NCBI GenBank assembly: GCA_947453525.1
Contig: CANGHD010000007.1
Location: 1 to 48,353 of the forward strand
Length of the DNA: 48,353 nt
Source of the DNA: Paracoccaceae bacterium
GTDB taxonomy: Bacteria; Pseudomonadota; Alphaproteobacteria; Rhodobacterales; Rhodobacteraceae
Direction of reading: 5' to 3'
The position numbers were made by a program, and so were the translations under genes. The notes under the pieces were generated by a model, which was given only the letters and a program-made list of their open reading frames with translations, was not told the origin of the DNA and made no database searches. This document shows, piece after piece, positions 9,033 through 16,693 of the stretch; within the stretch, counting starts at the first letter, position 1; the number at the start of each line of letters is the position of its first letter.

Positions 9033-9548
9033 ATGCTGCCCCTTATGTCGAACATCAAAACGAAACTGATCGCTGGCACCGTCGCTGCGGCTTTGCTGGC
9101 CACCTCTGTCGCCCCGGCCATGGCTTACGGCAAGGACGAACAGAACATGGTGAAAGGCGCTTTGGCCGTGCTGCTTCTGGGCGCCATCATGCGGGACGCC
9201 AACCACCACAAGCAGGAACAGCAACAGCCCGTCTACAATCCGCCGGTCTACCGTGAGCCGGTCTACTACGATGACCAGCCGCGCCATCAGCCGCCGGTCT
9301 ATCAGCCCCCGGTGCAAAGCTATTACAACACCCCCGCTGCGATGGCCTTCAACGCTTATTCGAGTGACGAACGCCGCCGCATTCAGGCCACGCTGGCCAA
9401 CTACGGCTACTACCGTGGCCGCGTCGACGGCAACTTCGGCGCCGGCACCTATCAGGCGCTGACCGCCTATGCGACGCAGTCGGGCAAGATGTCGATGCTG
9501 GAAACCCGCGGCGGCGCCTTCGGGTTGATGGACGGCCTGCTGTACTAG
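9033..9548 (+). CDS. secreted peptidoglycan-binding domain protein
   Basis: 171-aa exported protein. A signal peptide spans residues 1-about 32 (basic start, AAALLATSVAPAMA cleavage region). A Pro/Tyr/Gln-rich linker follows (about 65-105) with repeated PPVY/EPVY units, then a C-terminal PG_binding_1-like unit (about 117-155) with the helix-turn signature IQATLANYGYYRGRVDGNFGAGTYQAL. It probably attaches to cell-wall peptidoglycan in the periplasm; no enzymatic domain is seen. AAAGGA at 9021-9026 fits ATG 9033; ATG 9045 (MSNIKTK) is an alternative. The AT-rich stretch at about 8870-8930 in the 200-base upstream gap is the likely promoter region. A strong terminator follows, so it is probably monocistronic. 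Confidence 0.8.
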   Translation: MLPLMSNIKTKLIAGTVAAALLATSVAPAMAYGKDEQNMVKGALAVLLLGAIMRDANHHKQEQQQPVYNPPVYREPVYYDDQPRHQPPVYQPPVQSYYNTPAAMAFNAYSSDERRRIQATLANYGYYRGRVDGNFGAGTYQALTAYATQSGKMSMLETRGGAFGLMDGLLY

Positions 9549-9609
9549 GCTTTTGCAGGGGCAAAAGACCTTCGAGCAGGCGTCCCCAAAGCCCTTTTCA
9601 GCAAAATCA

Positions 9610-9639
9610 GGAGGCGGGCATCCCCCCGCCTCCTTTTTT
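9610..9639 (+). terminator. strong intrinsic terminator
   Basis: A 9-bp perfect stem (GGAGGCGGG at 9610-9618 with CCCGCCTCC at 9625-9633), a 6-base loop, and a run of six T residues (9634-9639). It ends the peptidoglycan-binding protein transcript and separates it from the sigma-factor operon, whose true start therefore lies downstream of it. Confidence 0.93.
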
Positions 9640-9688
9640 CATGGCCGTTCCCAAGGATGGACGAGCGGCCTGCGTCCAACCTAATGTG

Positions 9689-10231
9689 ATGCGCATGGAA
9701 ACCGATGACGAAACCCTGGCCCGCGCCGCCGTTTCCGGCGACCGTGCGTCCTTTGCCGTCTTGATCGGGCGGCATTACGACCGGATTCACGGGTTGTGCT
9801 ACCGGCTGACAGGCCACCGGGCCGAGGCGCAGGACCTGACGCAAGACATCTGCAGCGCCCTCCCGGCCAAGCTGATGGCATGGCGGGGCGAGGCGCGGTT
9901 CACCACCTGGCTCTACCGCGTCGTCGTCAACGCCGCCCACGACCGCCGCCGCCGTCAGGCGGTGCGCCACAAGGCCGCGCAGGGCTGGGGAGATTGGGAA
10001 ATCGCCCGACAAGACGAAATCGCGGTTCAGGCCGAGGCGCTGGATTGGCTGAGGCAGACCATGCAGCGTCTCAGCCCTGAACTGCGCGACACCGTGGCGC
10101 TGGTGCTGGGCGAAGAGCTGACCCAAGCACAGGCGGGCGAGGTCCTGGGGGTCTCCGAAGGCACCGTCGCCTGGCGTATGTCCGAAGTGAAGAAACGCCT
10201 GCGGGCGATGGCCGCAGAGGATGCAAAATGA
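9689..10231 (+). CDS. ECF-type RNA polymerase sigma factor
   Basis: Sigma-70 family factor of the extracytoplasmic-function group, about 180 aa, with only regions 2 and 4. Region 2 contains YRLTGHRAEAQDLTQDIC and the FTTWLYRVVVNAAHDRRRR segment. Region 4 contains LSPELRDTVALVLGEELTQAQAGEVLGVSEGTVAWRMSEVKKRLR, a helix-turn-helix that reads the -35 element. The ATG at 9641 is rejected because it directly follows the T run of a terminator; ATG 9689 or 9695 gives the usual short N-terminus. The stop overlaps the start of the VWA gene (ATGA), the arrangement typical of an ECF factor with its anti-sigma factor. Its target promoters are unknown. Confidence 0.93.
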   Translation: MRMETDDETLARAAVSGDRASFAVLIGRHYDRIHGLCYRLTGHRAEAQDLTQDICSALPAKLMAWRGEARFTTWLYRVVVNAAHDRRRRQAVRHKAAQGWGDWEIARQDEIAVQAEALDWLRQTMQRLSPELRDTVALVLGEELTQAQAGEVLGVSEGTVAWRMSEVKKRLRAMAAEDAK

Positions 10232-12252
10232 CCGATGACCTCGACGCCCTCCGCGCGGCGCTGAAAGCCGCCCCCGCACCCGATCCACAGGCCAAGGAGC
10301 AGGCCCTGCGCCTTGCCATGGAAAATTTTGACCGGCTCCAAGGATCGCTGGATCCCATGCGTCTACATCAGGACCGCCCACAGGGGGCGGGGTTCCTGAC
10401 AAAGGTGCGCATGATGCTGAAAACGCTTTCCTCCCACCCGATCCTGACCGCCACCACTTCTGCCGCTGCCTTGTTGCTGGGTGTGGCGCTGGTATTGCCG
10501 TTGACCAAGGCGCCGCTGCCCTTGGCTCTGCCCAAGCCGCAGACCACTGTCGTCAGCGCGGCCCCCGTGCAACCCTTGGAAAAAACGCAGTCTGAGGTCG
10601 TGCCGAACCTCCCAACGGCGCTTCCCGCGCCCAAGCCGGTCCTTGAAAAACCGCTTCCCCCGATTGGCCGGGTTGATGCGGGTGCGGTGGCCGAGAAGGC
10701 CCCCGTTCCCGCGCCCGAGCAACCGGGCGGGGCTGTCGCTGATCAAGCCGTGCCGGAAAGCGCTCCGGTCGAATCCTTCGCCATCGCACCGTCTGCGAAA
10801 CTGGCAGCCCCCGCGATGCGTATGGCCGGGGCGGTTGCCGATTCTGCAATAGCCTCAGCCCCACTGCCCAACACCGAGGCCTATGCCAACGCGCCGCAGA
10901 ACCCAGTCCACGTGACAACCGAGGAGCCGGTCTCCACCTTCTCCACCGACATCGACACCGCCGCCTATTCCGTGATCCGTGCCTCGCTCAACGCGGGCCA
11001 GCTGCCCCCGGCCGAAGCCGTGCGGGTGGAGGAGATGGTCAACTACTTCCCCTATGACCTGCCGCAACCCAAAGCCGATGCGCCGTTCCAGCCTTCGGTT
11101 TCAGTGATGCAAACCCCGTGGAACCCCAACACCCGGCTTGTGACCATCGCCCTGCAAGGCCGCAGCGTCACGGAACGCCCGCCTCTGAACCTCGTCTTCC
11201 TGATCGACACCTCTGGCAGCATGGAGGACGCCAACAAGCTTCCCCTTCTCAAGCAGAGTCTGGCTCTGATGCTGCCGAAACTGCAATCGCAGGACCGCGT
11301 CGCTATCGTCACATATGCCGGGTCCGCTGGCGAGGTCCTTGCCCCGACCCCCGCAAGTGACCGCACCACGATCCTGAACGCACTCGATAACCTCGCCGCC
11401 GGAGGCTCCACCGCCGGGGCAGAGGGTCTGACGCTGGCCTATCAGGTGGCGGACCAGATGGCTGAGAAGGGCCGAATTTCGCGAGTGCTGCTGGCAACGG
11501 ACGGTGATTTCAACGTCGGCATCGACAACCCGGACGACCTGAAGACCTTCATTGCGGAGAAGCGCAACTCAGGCACCTATCTCTCCGTCCTGGGGTTCGG
11601 ACGGGGCAATCTGGATGATGCAACGATGCAGGCCCTGGCACAGAACGGCAACGGCACCGCCAGCTATATCGACACGCTCAGTGAGGCGCAGAAGGTGCTG
11701 GGTGACCAGTTGACCGGGGCCCTTTTCTCCATCGCCAATGACGTGAAGATCCAGGTCGAATGGAACCCTGCTCGGGTCGCCGAATATCGGCTGATCGGGT
11801 ACGAAACCCGTGCCCTGCGGCGCGAGGATTTCAACAATGACAAGGTCGACGCCGGTGACATTGGCGCAGGGCTGCAAGTGACCGCGCTTTACGAGGTGGC
11901 AGCTCCCGGTAGCCCTGCCATCCGGAACGACGCCCTGCGCTATGCCCCCGCCCCGACGCTCACGGGTTCGACTGAACTGGGTTTCCTGCGCCTGCGCTAC
12001 AAGGAGCCGGGGCAGACCACGTCCAAACTGATCGAAACCCCGATCACCCCCGACGCCCCCGAAACACCCGAGGCCCATTTCGCCGCCGCCATCGCAGGCT
12101 TCGGTCAGTTGCTGGAACATTCGACCTACCTGGGTACTTGGGGCTATGATCAGGCGATTGCGCTGGCCACCGCCTCCAAAGGCACCGACCCCTACGGCTA
12201 CCGCGCCGAGGCGGTGACCCTGATGCGGCTGGCGCAAAGTCTGTCACGCTAG
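10228..12252 (+). CDS. membrane VWA/YfbK-type protein with anti-sigma-like N-terminus
   Basis: 674 aa. Residues 1-about 65 are a short charged cytoplasmic region, then one membrane segment (about 72-95, LLLGVALVLPL), a long Pro/Ala-rich spacer (about 98-225), a YfbK N-terminal-type domain (about 228-310, with STDIDTAAYSVIRASLNAG), a von Willebrand A domain with the metal-ion MIDAS motif Asp-Thr-Ser-Gly-Ser at 327-331, and a DUF3520-like C-terminal domain to the end. The membrane topology and the overlap with the upstream ECF sigma gene suggest a fused anti-sigma factor whose periplasmic VWA part senses a ligand or partner. The domain order is visible; the anti-sigma role is inference. No lipobox is present, unlike lipoprotein YfbK homologues. 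Confidence 0.88.
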   Translation: MTDDLDALRAALKAAPAPDPQAKEQALRLAMENFDRLQGSLDPMRLHQDRPQGAGFLTKVRMMLKTLSSHPILTATTSAAALLLGVALVLPLTKAPLPLALPKPQTTVVSAAPVQPLEKTQSEVVPNLPTALPAPKPVLEKPLPPIGRVDAGAVAEKAPVPAPEQPGGAVADQAVPESAPVESFAIAPSAKLAAPAMRMAGAVADSAIASAPLPNTEAYANAPQNPVHVTTEEPVSTFSTDIDTAAYSVIRASLNAGQLPPAEAVRVEEMVNYFPYDLPQPKADAPFQPSVSVMQTPWNPNTRLVTIALQGRSVTERPPLNLVFLIDTSGSMEDANKLPLLKQSLALMLPKLQSQDRVAIVTYAGSAGEVLAPTPASDRTTILNALDNLAAGGSTAGAEGLTLAYQVADQMAEKGRISRVLLATDGDFNVGIDNPDDLKTFIAEKRNSGTYLSVLGFGRGNLDDATMQALAQNGNGTASYIDTLSEAQKVLGDQLTGALFSIANDVKIQVEWNPARVAEYRLIGYETRALRREDFNNDKVDAGDIGAGLQVTALYEVAAPGSPAIRNDALRYAPAPTLTGSTELGFLRLRYKEPGQTTSKLIETPITPDAPETPEAHFAAAIAGFGQLLEHSTYLGTWGYDQAIALATASKGTDPYGYRAEAVTLMRLAQSLSR

Positions 12253-12314
12253 ATCGCAAGGCCGAAGACGCATGTCTTGTGGAAAACCGGCCCGTTCGGG
12301 ACTAGACTTCGCAC

Positions 12315-13862
12315 ATGGCACCCGCAGAGCACGCCTTTGGCCCCTTCGCCTTTGACCCCCACCGCCGGTTGCTGACCCGCGGTGGGACGCCTGTCGAGAT
12401 GGGCCAACGCGCGGCAGACCTTTTGCTGGCCTTGCTGGAGGCCAAGGGGCAACCGGTCGGAAAGGCCGAACTTATGGATCGGGTTTGGCCGGGCCTTGCG
12501 GTCGAAGACGGCAATCTGGCGGTACAGATCGCCGGCCTGCGAAAACTGCTCGGCCAAGGTCCGCAGGGGCAGGACTGGATCGTTACCGTGCCACGATTGG
12601 GTTACCGACTGATCCCTATCACGCCCGAACCCGTGCCCAAAACTGCAAGCACGCCGCTGCTGGCCGTCATGCCGTTCGGCAAACTGGGCGGCAAACTGGG
12701 CGGCGATGCCGAACAGGACTACTTCGCCGATGGCATAGTCGAAGACCTGATCATCGCCCTGTCGCGCTTTCGCTCCTTCGCCGTCATCGCGCGCAATTCC
12801 AGTTTCGCCTATCGTGACCGTCGGGTCAGCGCAGGGCAGGCAGCGCGGGAACTGGGTGTGCGCTATGTGCTGGATGGCACCGTCCGTCACAGTGGCGAGC
12901 GTTTTCGCATCAGCGCCCATCTGATCGACGTCGAGACAGAAGCCAACCTGTGGGCGGCCAACTTCGACGGCAAAGTGGAAGACATCTTCGAGGTTCAGGA
13001 CCGGATCACCGCCAGTGTGGCCGCACATGTCGCCCCGCAGATCGAACATGCCGAGATCGAACGCTCCCGGCGCAAGCCACCGGGCAGCCTTGCCGCCTAT
13101 GACTACTACCTGCGCGCTTTGCAGATGCACAACACCTACGCGGAAGCCGACAACCGCGAGGCGCTGATATTCTTGGAGAAGGCCATTGCTCTCGCCCCTG
13201 ATTTCGGCCCGGCACTCGCTTCTGCAGCCTATGGCTATGAGCATCGGGTGACGATGGGCTGGCCCCCGGCATCGGCGGATGACCGCGCCAAAGCGCGGCA
13301 GTTTGCCCGCGCCGCCATTGCCGCAGCCCCTGACGACGCGTTGGTGCTGGCGCGCGCCGGTTTCATCATGCTGGCGATCGACCGGGACTATGACCTTGGC
13401 CTGCAAACCATCCTGCGCGCCGCCCAGATCAATCCCAACAATGTTACGGTGCTGTTTGTAACCGGCGTTGGCCACATCTGGGCTGGCGACCTGCACACGG
13501 CCCTAGAGACCTTCCGCCGCGTCGTCGCTCTCAGCCCTGGCCAGACCTCAGGCGCCATGGGGGGCATGTCACATGTGCTGATCTGCATGGGACGCTATGA
13601 AGAGGCCTTGGACTGGGCCCGCAAATCCCTGGCCGAGAACCCACGATTTGACGTGATGCACTGGCTGGTGACATCCTCCCTCGGCCATCTTGGACGGCAT
13701 GACGAGGCGGCTTTGGCGTTGGCCGCGTTGCAGAACCTGTCGCCAGGGACAACCATTGCGAAAATCCACCAGTCGAACCAAGGCAAGTATCCAGAGCGTT
13801 GGGACATCATTGTCGAAGGTCTGCGGCTGGCCGGGATGCCGGAGGGTTCGGTCACGCTCTAG
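12315..13862 (+). CDS. winged-helix (OmpR/CadC-type) regulator with TolB-like and TPR domains
   Basis: 515 aa. The N-terminal about 100 residues form an OmpR/PhoB-type winged helix (FGPFAFDPHRRLLTRGG, LLALLEAKGQPVGKAELMDRVWPG, then VPRLGYRL). No phosphoacceptor domain is present. Residues about 113-240 resemble the TolB/FlgO-like N-terminal domain common in such regulators (AVMPFGKL..., YFADGIVEDLI, YVLDGTVRHSG). Residues about 265-480 are tetratricopeptide-like repeats. No membrane segment is seen, so unlike CadC it is probably cytoplasmic. It starts 62 bases after the VWA gene with no terminator between, so it may be cotranscribed. A direct repeat immediately follows its stop codon. Confidence 0.88.
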   Translation: MAPAEHAFGPFAFDPHRRLLTRGGTPVEMGQRAADLLLALLEAKGQPVGKAELMDRVWPGLAVEDGNLAVQIAGLRKLLGQGPQGQDWIVTVPRLGYRLIPITPEPVPKTASTPLLAVMPFGKLGGKLGGDAEQDYFADGIVEDLIIALSRFRSFAVIARNSSFAYRDRRVSAGQAARELGVRYVLDGTVRHSGERFRISAHLIDVETEANLWAANFDGKVEDIFEVQDRITASVAAHVAPQIEHAEIERSRRKPPGSLAAYDYYLRALQMHNTYAEADNREALIFLEKAIALAPDFGPALASAAYGYEHRVTMGWPPASADDRAKARQFARAAIAAAPDDALVLARAGFIMLAIDRDYDLGLQTILRAAQINPNNVTVLFVTGVGHIWAGDLHTALETFRRVVALSPGQTSGAMGGMSHVLICMGRYEEALDWARKSLAENPRFDVMHWLVTSSLGHLGRHDEAALALAALQNLSPGTTIAKIHQSNQGKYPERWDIIVEGLRLAGMPEGSVTL

Positions 13863-13881
13863 AACTCTTAACAACTCTTAA
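13863..13881 (+). repeat. direct repeat, possible operator
   Basis: AACTCTTAA occurs twice (13863-13871 and 13873-13881), a 10-base period, starting at the base after the stop codon of the winged-helix regulator. OmpR-type winged helices typically bind tandem direct repeats with about one helical turn spacing, so this could be its binding site ahead of the small ORF downstream. This is inference from position and spacing only. Confidence 0.3.
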
Positions 13882-13966
13882 GCGGTGCCCACAGGACATA
13901 AATCCCTCCCAAGGCGCAAACTTTCCCTTGTCAGGCCAATCCCGGCCAAGGATGAGGACAATGATC

Positions 13967-14146
13967 ATGCTCAGCACAAATTCCATACTGTCTTTGGATC
14001 AGGGCAAGCTGAATGCCCCGGCAACCAGCGACGAAAGCTATTGGGCGGCGATACAAAACGCCGAAAAGCCTGCGTGGACCTTTTGCTGGCGCTGGCTTGA
14101 CCTGAGACTTGGCTGCGCTCTCGGGATCAGGCGCCACGCCCAATGA
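13967..14146 (+). CDS. possible small ORF, unknown
   Basis: 59 codons from ATG 13967, with GAGGA at 13954-13958 (8 bases upstream). The product (MLSTNSILSLDQGKLNAP... through WRWLDLRLGCALG) has no recognised family, no signal peptide and several tryptophans in its middle. It lies in the 347-base gap between the winged-helix regulator and hsp20, downstream of the direct repeat at 13863-13881. It may be a real small protein or chance; apart from the repeat, the rest of the gap (13882-13966 and 14147-14209) shows nothing. Confidence 0.28.
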   Translation: MLSTNSILSLDQGKLNAPATSDESYWAAIQNAEKPAWTFCWRWLDLRLGCALGIRRHAQ

Positions 14147-14209
14147 TCAAACAAATGGGCCCGCGGTTTAACCCGCGCGTCCACTTTGGCTGTCAGATAT
14201 AGGGTCAGG

Positions 14210-14683
14210 TCAGGCGTTCAGCGCAACCGATCTGGCTTCCAGCGCTTCCACCTGACCCTGACCCTGACCAATCTCGATCCGGCGCGGTTTCAATGCCTCG
14301 GGCGTTTCGCGGACGAGGTCGATCGACAGCATCCCGTTCTCGTGCACCGCCCCCGTCACGCGCATATGATCGGCCAGCGTAAAGCGGCGTTCAAAGGCGC
14401 GGGTGGCGATGCCGCGGTGCAGATAGGTCTTGGGGTCAGCTTCGGCAGAGCGTTTGGCCGACACGACCAGCCCGCCTTCCTTCACCTCGACCGAAAGCTC
14501 GTCCGAGCTGAAACCGGCAACCGCGATAGAGATGCGATAGGCATCCTCGGCGGTCCTTTCGATGTTGTAGGGCGGATAGGTCGGCTGCGCGACATCCGCG
14601 CTCAAGGCGCGGTCCATTAGGTTGGCGATCCGGTCAAAGCCGACGGTCGCACGGTAAAGCGGTGCAAAGTCAAAAGCTTGCAT
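14210..14683 (-). CDS. small heat-shock protein (Hsp20/IbpA family)
   Basis: 157-aa ATP-independent holdase chaperone of the alpha-crystallin family. The N-terminus MQAFDFAPLYRATVGFDRI matches IbpA-type proteins, followed by the crystallin domain (about 35-130: PPYNIERTAEDAYRISIAVAGF, then the conserved RGIATRAFERRF, and NGMLSIDL) and a C-terminal tail with the R-R-I-E-I motif. The start is ATG 14683: AGGAGG lies 5 bases upstream, and the longer reading to 14764 would translate its leader. An RpoH-like promoter and a ROSE-like thermosensor lie upstream, indicating heat induction at both transcription and translation. Confidence 0.93.
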   Translation of the reverse strand: MQAFDFAPLYRATVGFDRIANLMDRALSADVAQPTYPPYNIERTAEDAYRISIAVAGFSSDELSVEVKEGGLVVSAKRSAEADPKTYLHRGIATRAFERRFTLADHMRVTGAVHENGMLSIDLVRETPEALKPRRIEIGQGQGQVEALEARSVALNA

Positions 14684-14762
14684 GGCATCCTCCTGGGAGC
14701 GATACATAGGGCCCTCCGTGTGGACGGGCGGTGGACGGCCGGACCCCTCTGGCATCCGGCAC
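14684..14762 (-). promoter_or_regulatory. ROSE-like RNA thermometer in the hsp20 leader
   Basis: The minus-strand leader carries UCGCU-CCCA-GGAGGAU at 14702-14687: the ROSE signature U(U/C)GCU, a 4-base loop, and the Shine-Dalgarno GGAGGAU immediately opposite. This is the arrangement of rhizobial ROSE elements, in which the ribosome-binding site is masked at low temperature and melts on heating. An upstream 6-bp hairpin (GCCGGA/TCCGGC at 14755-14760 and 14738-14743) gives the multi-hairpin layout typical of ROSE leaders. The leader is about 79 bases if transcription starts near 14762. Confidence 0.7.
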
Positions 14763-14768
14763 AAATCC

Positions 14769-14798
14769 TATGTGGGAAAACGCCATCCCCGTTTCAAG
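14769..14798 (-). promoter_or_regulatory. RpoH (sigma-32)-type promoter of hsp20
   Basis: On the minus strand CTTGAAA (14798-14792) is followed after 14 bases by TCCCACATA (14777-14769), close to the sigma-32 consensus CTTGAAA-N11-16-CCCCATNT. It is placed to start transcription about 79 bases upstream of the hsp20 start codon and lies between hsp20 and the upstream outer-membrane gene. Confidence 0.65.
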
Positions 14799-14847
14799 AG
14801 GGGTCAAAGGCGAAGTCCTGTCTGACCCGCCCCCGACCCCAATCCAA

Positions 14848-15471
14848 TTAGAACCTGTAGGCAAGTTTCAGGGTCAGGGCCGTGTCTTTGAGCGTGACCG
14901 TCGATTTCTTGAGCGTCACACCCGATCCGTTGAAATTATTGTAGCGGTTGGCAGACAGTTCGCCGCCGATCGTCCACTGCTGGTTCAGCGCGTAATCTGC
15001 GCCAATACCCACCGTGTAGCCTGTATCCGTACCAGTAACCCCATCCACTGTGGCCTCGGCCCGTGCAATCCCGACATCGCCATAGACCAGCGTCTTGCCA
15101 AGATCCTTGCCGACGATCAACTTCACCGCAGTTGTGTTCTTGATCGTCGTGTCGGCAGTGCCAACATTGATATCGTCACGGTCATAGCTCAGTTCACCAC
15201 CCAAGACGATCGTGCCCATCTGGCGCCGATAGCCAAGGGTCACACCCGCGATGTGCAGTTTCCCGTCCTGACCAAGGCCTTTGGTCGTGGATTTGCCATA
15301 CCCCAATGACGCGCCCGTATAGAACCCCGTCCAGTCGCCGGGCAGGGTGATCTGCATGACGGGTGCTGCTGCGATGACTTGCGGCTCAATGGTCGGTGTT
15401 GCGGGGCCGCCAGCCATGGCGGCAACGGGCGCTCCAAGTAATATAAGGGCAGAGAGTGCGATAGGTTTCAT
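14848..15471 (-). CDS. outer-membrane beta-barrel protein
   Basis: About 207-aa exported protein. The signal peptide (MKPIALSALILLGAPVAAMA) is followed by a short Pro/Ala linker, then a small barrel-type domain: alternating polar/hydrophobic strands starting at WTGFYTGASLGYG and ending in the typical terminal strand ...LTLKLAYRF with C-terminal phenylalanine, the signal recognised by the BAM machinery. It resembles the eight-stranded OmpA/Omp25/Omp31-like porin-family proteins of alphaproteobacteria. ATG 15471 is preferred over 15477 because GGAG lies 7 bases before it but only one base before the upstream ATG. No function beyond an outer-membrane location can be read. Confidence 0.8.
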   Translation of the reverse strand: MKPIALSALILLGAPVAAMAGGPATPTIEPQVIAAAPVMQITLPGDWTGFYTGASLGYGKSTTKGLGQDGKLHIAGVTLGYRRQMGTIVLGGELSYDRDDINVGTADTTIKNTTAVKLIVGKDLGKTLVYGDVGIARAEATVDGVTGTDTGYTVGIGADYALNQQWTIGGELSANRYNNFNGSGVTLKKSTVTLKDTALTLKLAYRF

Positions 15472-15477
15472 ATTCAT

Positions 15478-15856
15478 GCTCCAATGGCAAATTCGGCATC
15501 TGGCGGCGGATGCGCCGGATGCATCTGATGCAACCGTCAGGGTGGGGCGTCCTCCGGCTTGATACCAGTGCTAGGATGCTCACGTTGGATTGATAGAGCG
15601 CGGTGCGCTCGTATCTCGGCTGATTCTAGCCAAGCCATTGAAAGCCTTCGGCGAATTGGCGCTGATCTATCCACGTCCCTGAACTTCTTCGGGAACCCGT
15701 TCTGACCCGATGGCGTTTGATTTTCTAACCGCGCCGAAACCATCTTCCGGGACGGCATCGCCTCACAAGAAAGTTCCGCGTCCGTCATGCCGACGAATCG
15801 CGCAGACTAAGGGGACGCCGGCACCGCACGCATCTTGGCTTTGCCGTTTCAGCGCC
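15478..15856. other. 379-base gap without a recognisable gene
   Basis: The space between the outer-membrane gene and the protease gene, both minus strand. It must hold the promoter of the barrel gene. An 83-codon minus-strand frame (15537-15788) is open but matches nothing I recognise and has no clear ribosome-binding site; it could be a remnant. No hairpin terminator with a T run was seen after the protease start side. Confidence 0.4.
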
Positions 15857-16663
15857 TCAAGGTGTGTCGGTCGCCGCAGGTTTCACGAACTTCGCCCCGC
15901 CGCTCAAGCCGCCTGACAGGATCTGCACGTGCGACATATCACCCGTCATTGTCGCACCAGCCTGCAGCGCATCCATCAGTTTGCCCAAGGGAATCTGAAG
16001 CGCCGATCCAAGCGAGACGCGCTTACTCTCGACTTCGGCCTTGGCCGAGATCACGGAAACCACCAGCGGCACGCCATTCGTCATCGTGAACACCGGCGCG
16101 CCAGACGACCCGAAGTCGACATCGCAGGTCATCACCAGAATGCCGGTTTGCTTGTCCATCACCGTGCATTGCTGCTGCAGCGACGGATTGTCAGCCCGAT
16201 CCTGCCCATAGGACACCACCGCCACCGGGTCCCCTGTCTTGGGCGTGTCGGCGATGCCGAAGGGGTGCACCGAAGGGCGCAGGATGGGCTGGTCCAGTTC
16301 GATCAGCGCCACGTCGTCGGCCACCCGATCCAGCGAGTCATCCGCGCCATAGACATAGTCCGGATGCGCCACGGCCTGTTTGACGCCCCGGTAAGCCTCG
16401 GCCCGATTGTTGCGCCAGCCTGCAAGGAATTTGATCTGTGCAAGATCGATCCGCGCCCCGGTTTCCTTGTCAAACAGGCAATGTGCCGCCGTCAGCACCA
16501 GTTGCGGCGAGATCAGCGCACCGGTGCAAAAACCCCGGTCGCCCAAGACCAGCTTGCCCACGGCCTCCCAACCGCGGTTATCGTTTAGGGTTTGCAGTTT
16601 GACCAAGGGCTGGTCGGCCCGGGCGGGCAAAGCAGCCAGCGCAAGAAGCAACAGGAAACGCAT
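15857..16663 (-). CDS. trypsin-like serine protease, exported
   Basis: 268 aa. A short signal peptide (MRFLLLLALAALPARA) precedes a chymotrypsin-fold domain with the catalytic triad H61 (LTAAHC), D117 (DDVALIEL) and S187 (Gly-Ser-Ser-Gly-Ala-Pro). The residue before the nucleophile is Ser instead of the usual Asp. Likely disulfides include the Cys flanking H61 (C46/C62) and C166/C180. It resembles periplasmic trypsin-like proteases of proteobacteria rather than DegP: no PDZ domain. GGAGG lies 4 bases before ATG 16663. It starts 30 bases after glcF and may be read from the same transcript, though no functional tie to glycolate oxidation is apparent. It is also a conceivable type II secretion substrate. 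Confidence 0.9.
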   Translation of the reverse strand: MRFLLLLALAALPARADQPLVKLQTLNDNRGWEAVGKLVLGDRGFCTGALISPQLVLTAAHCLFDKETGARIDLAQIKFLAGWRNNRAEAYRGVKQAVAHPDYVYGADDSLDRVADDVALIELDQPILRPSVHPFGIADTPKTGDPVAVVSYGQDRADNPSLQQQCTVMDKQTGILVMTCDVDFGSSGAPVFTMTNGVPLVVSVISAKAEVESKRVSLGSALQIPLGKLMDALQAGATMTGDMSHVQILSGGLSGGAKFVKPAATDTP

Positions 16664-16693
16664 CGGACCTCCGTTTTCCCTATGCCTATCCTG

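Noticed and set aside
9641-9688. ATG 9641 as start of the ECF sigma factor
   Set aside because: It sits two bases after the T run of a strong terminator and adds an N-terminus not found in ECF factors.
14684-14764. Extended hsp20 start at 14764
   Set aside because: The extra 27 codons cover the ROSE-like leader, and AGGAGG lies directly before the inner ATG.
15537-15788. 83-codon minus-strand frame as a gene
   Set aside because: No family resemblance, signal or ribosome-binding site; kept only as a note on the gap.
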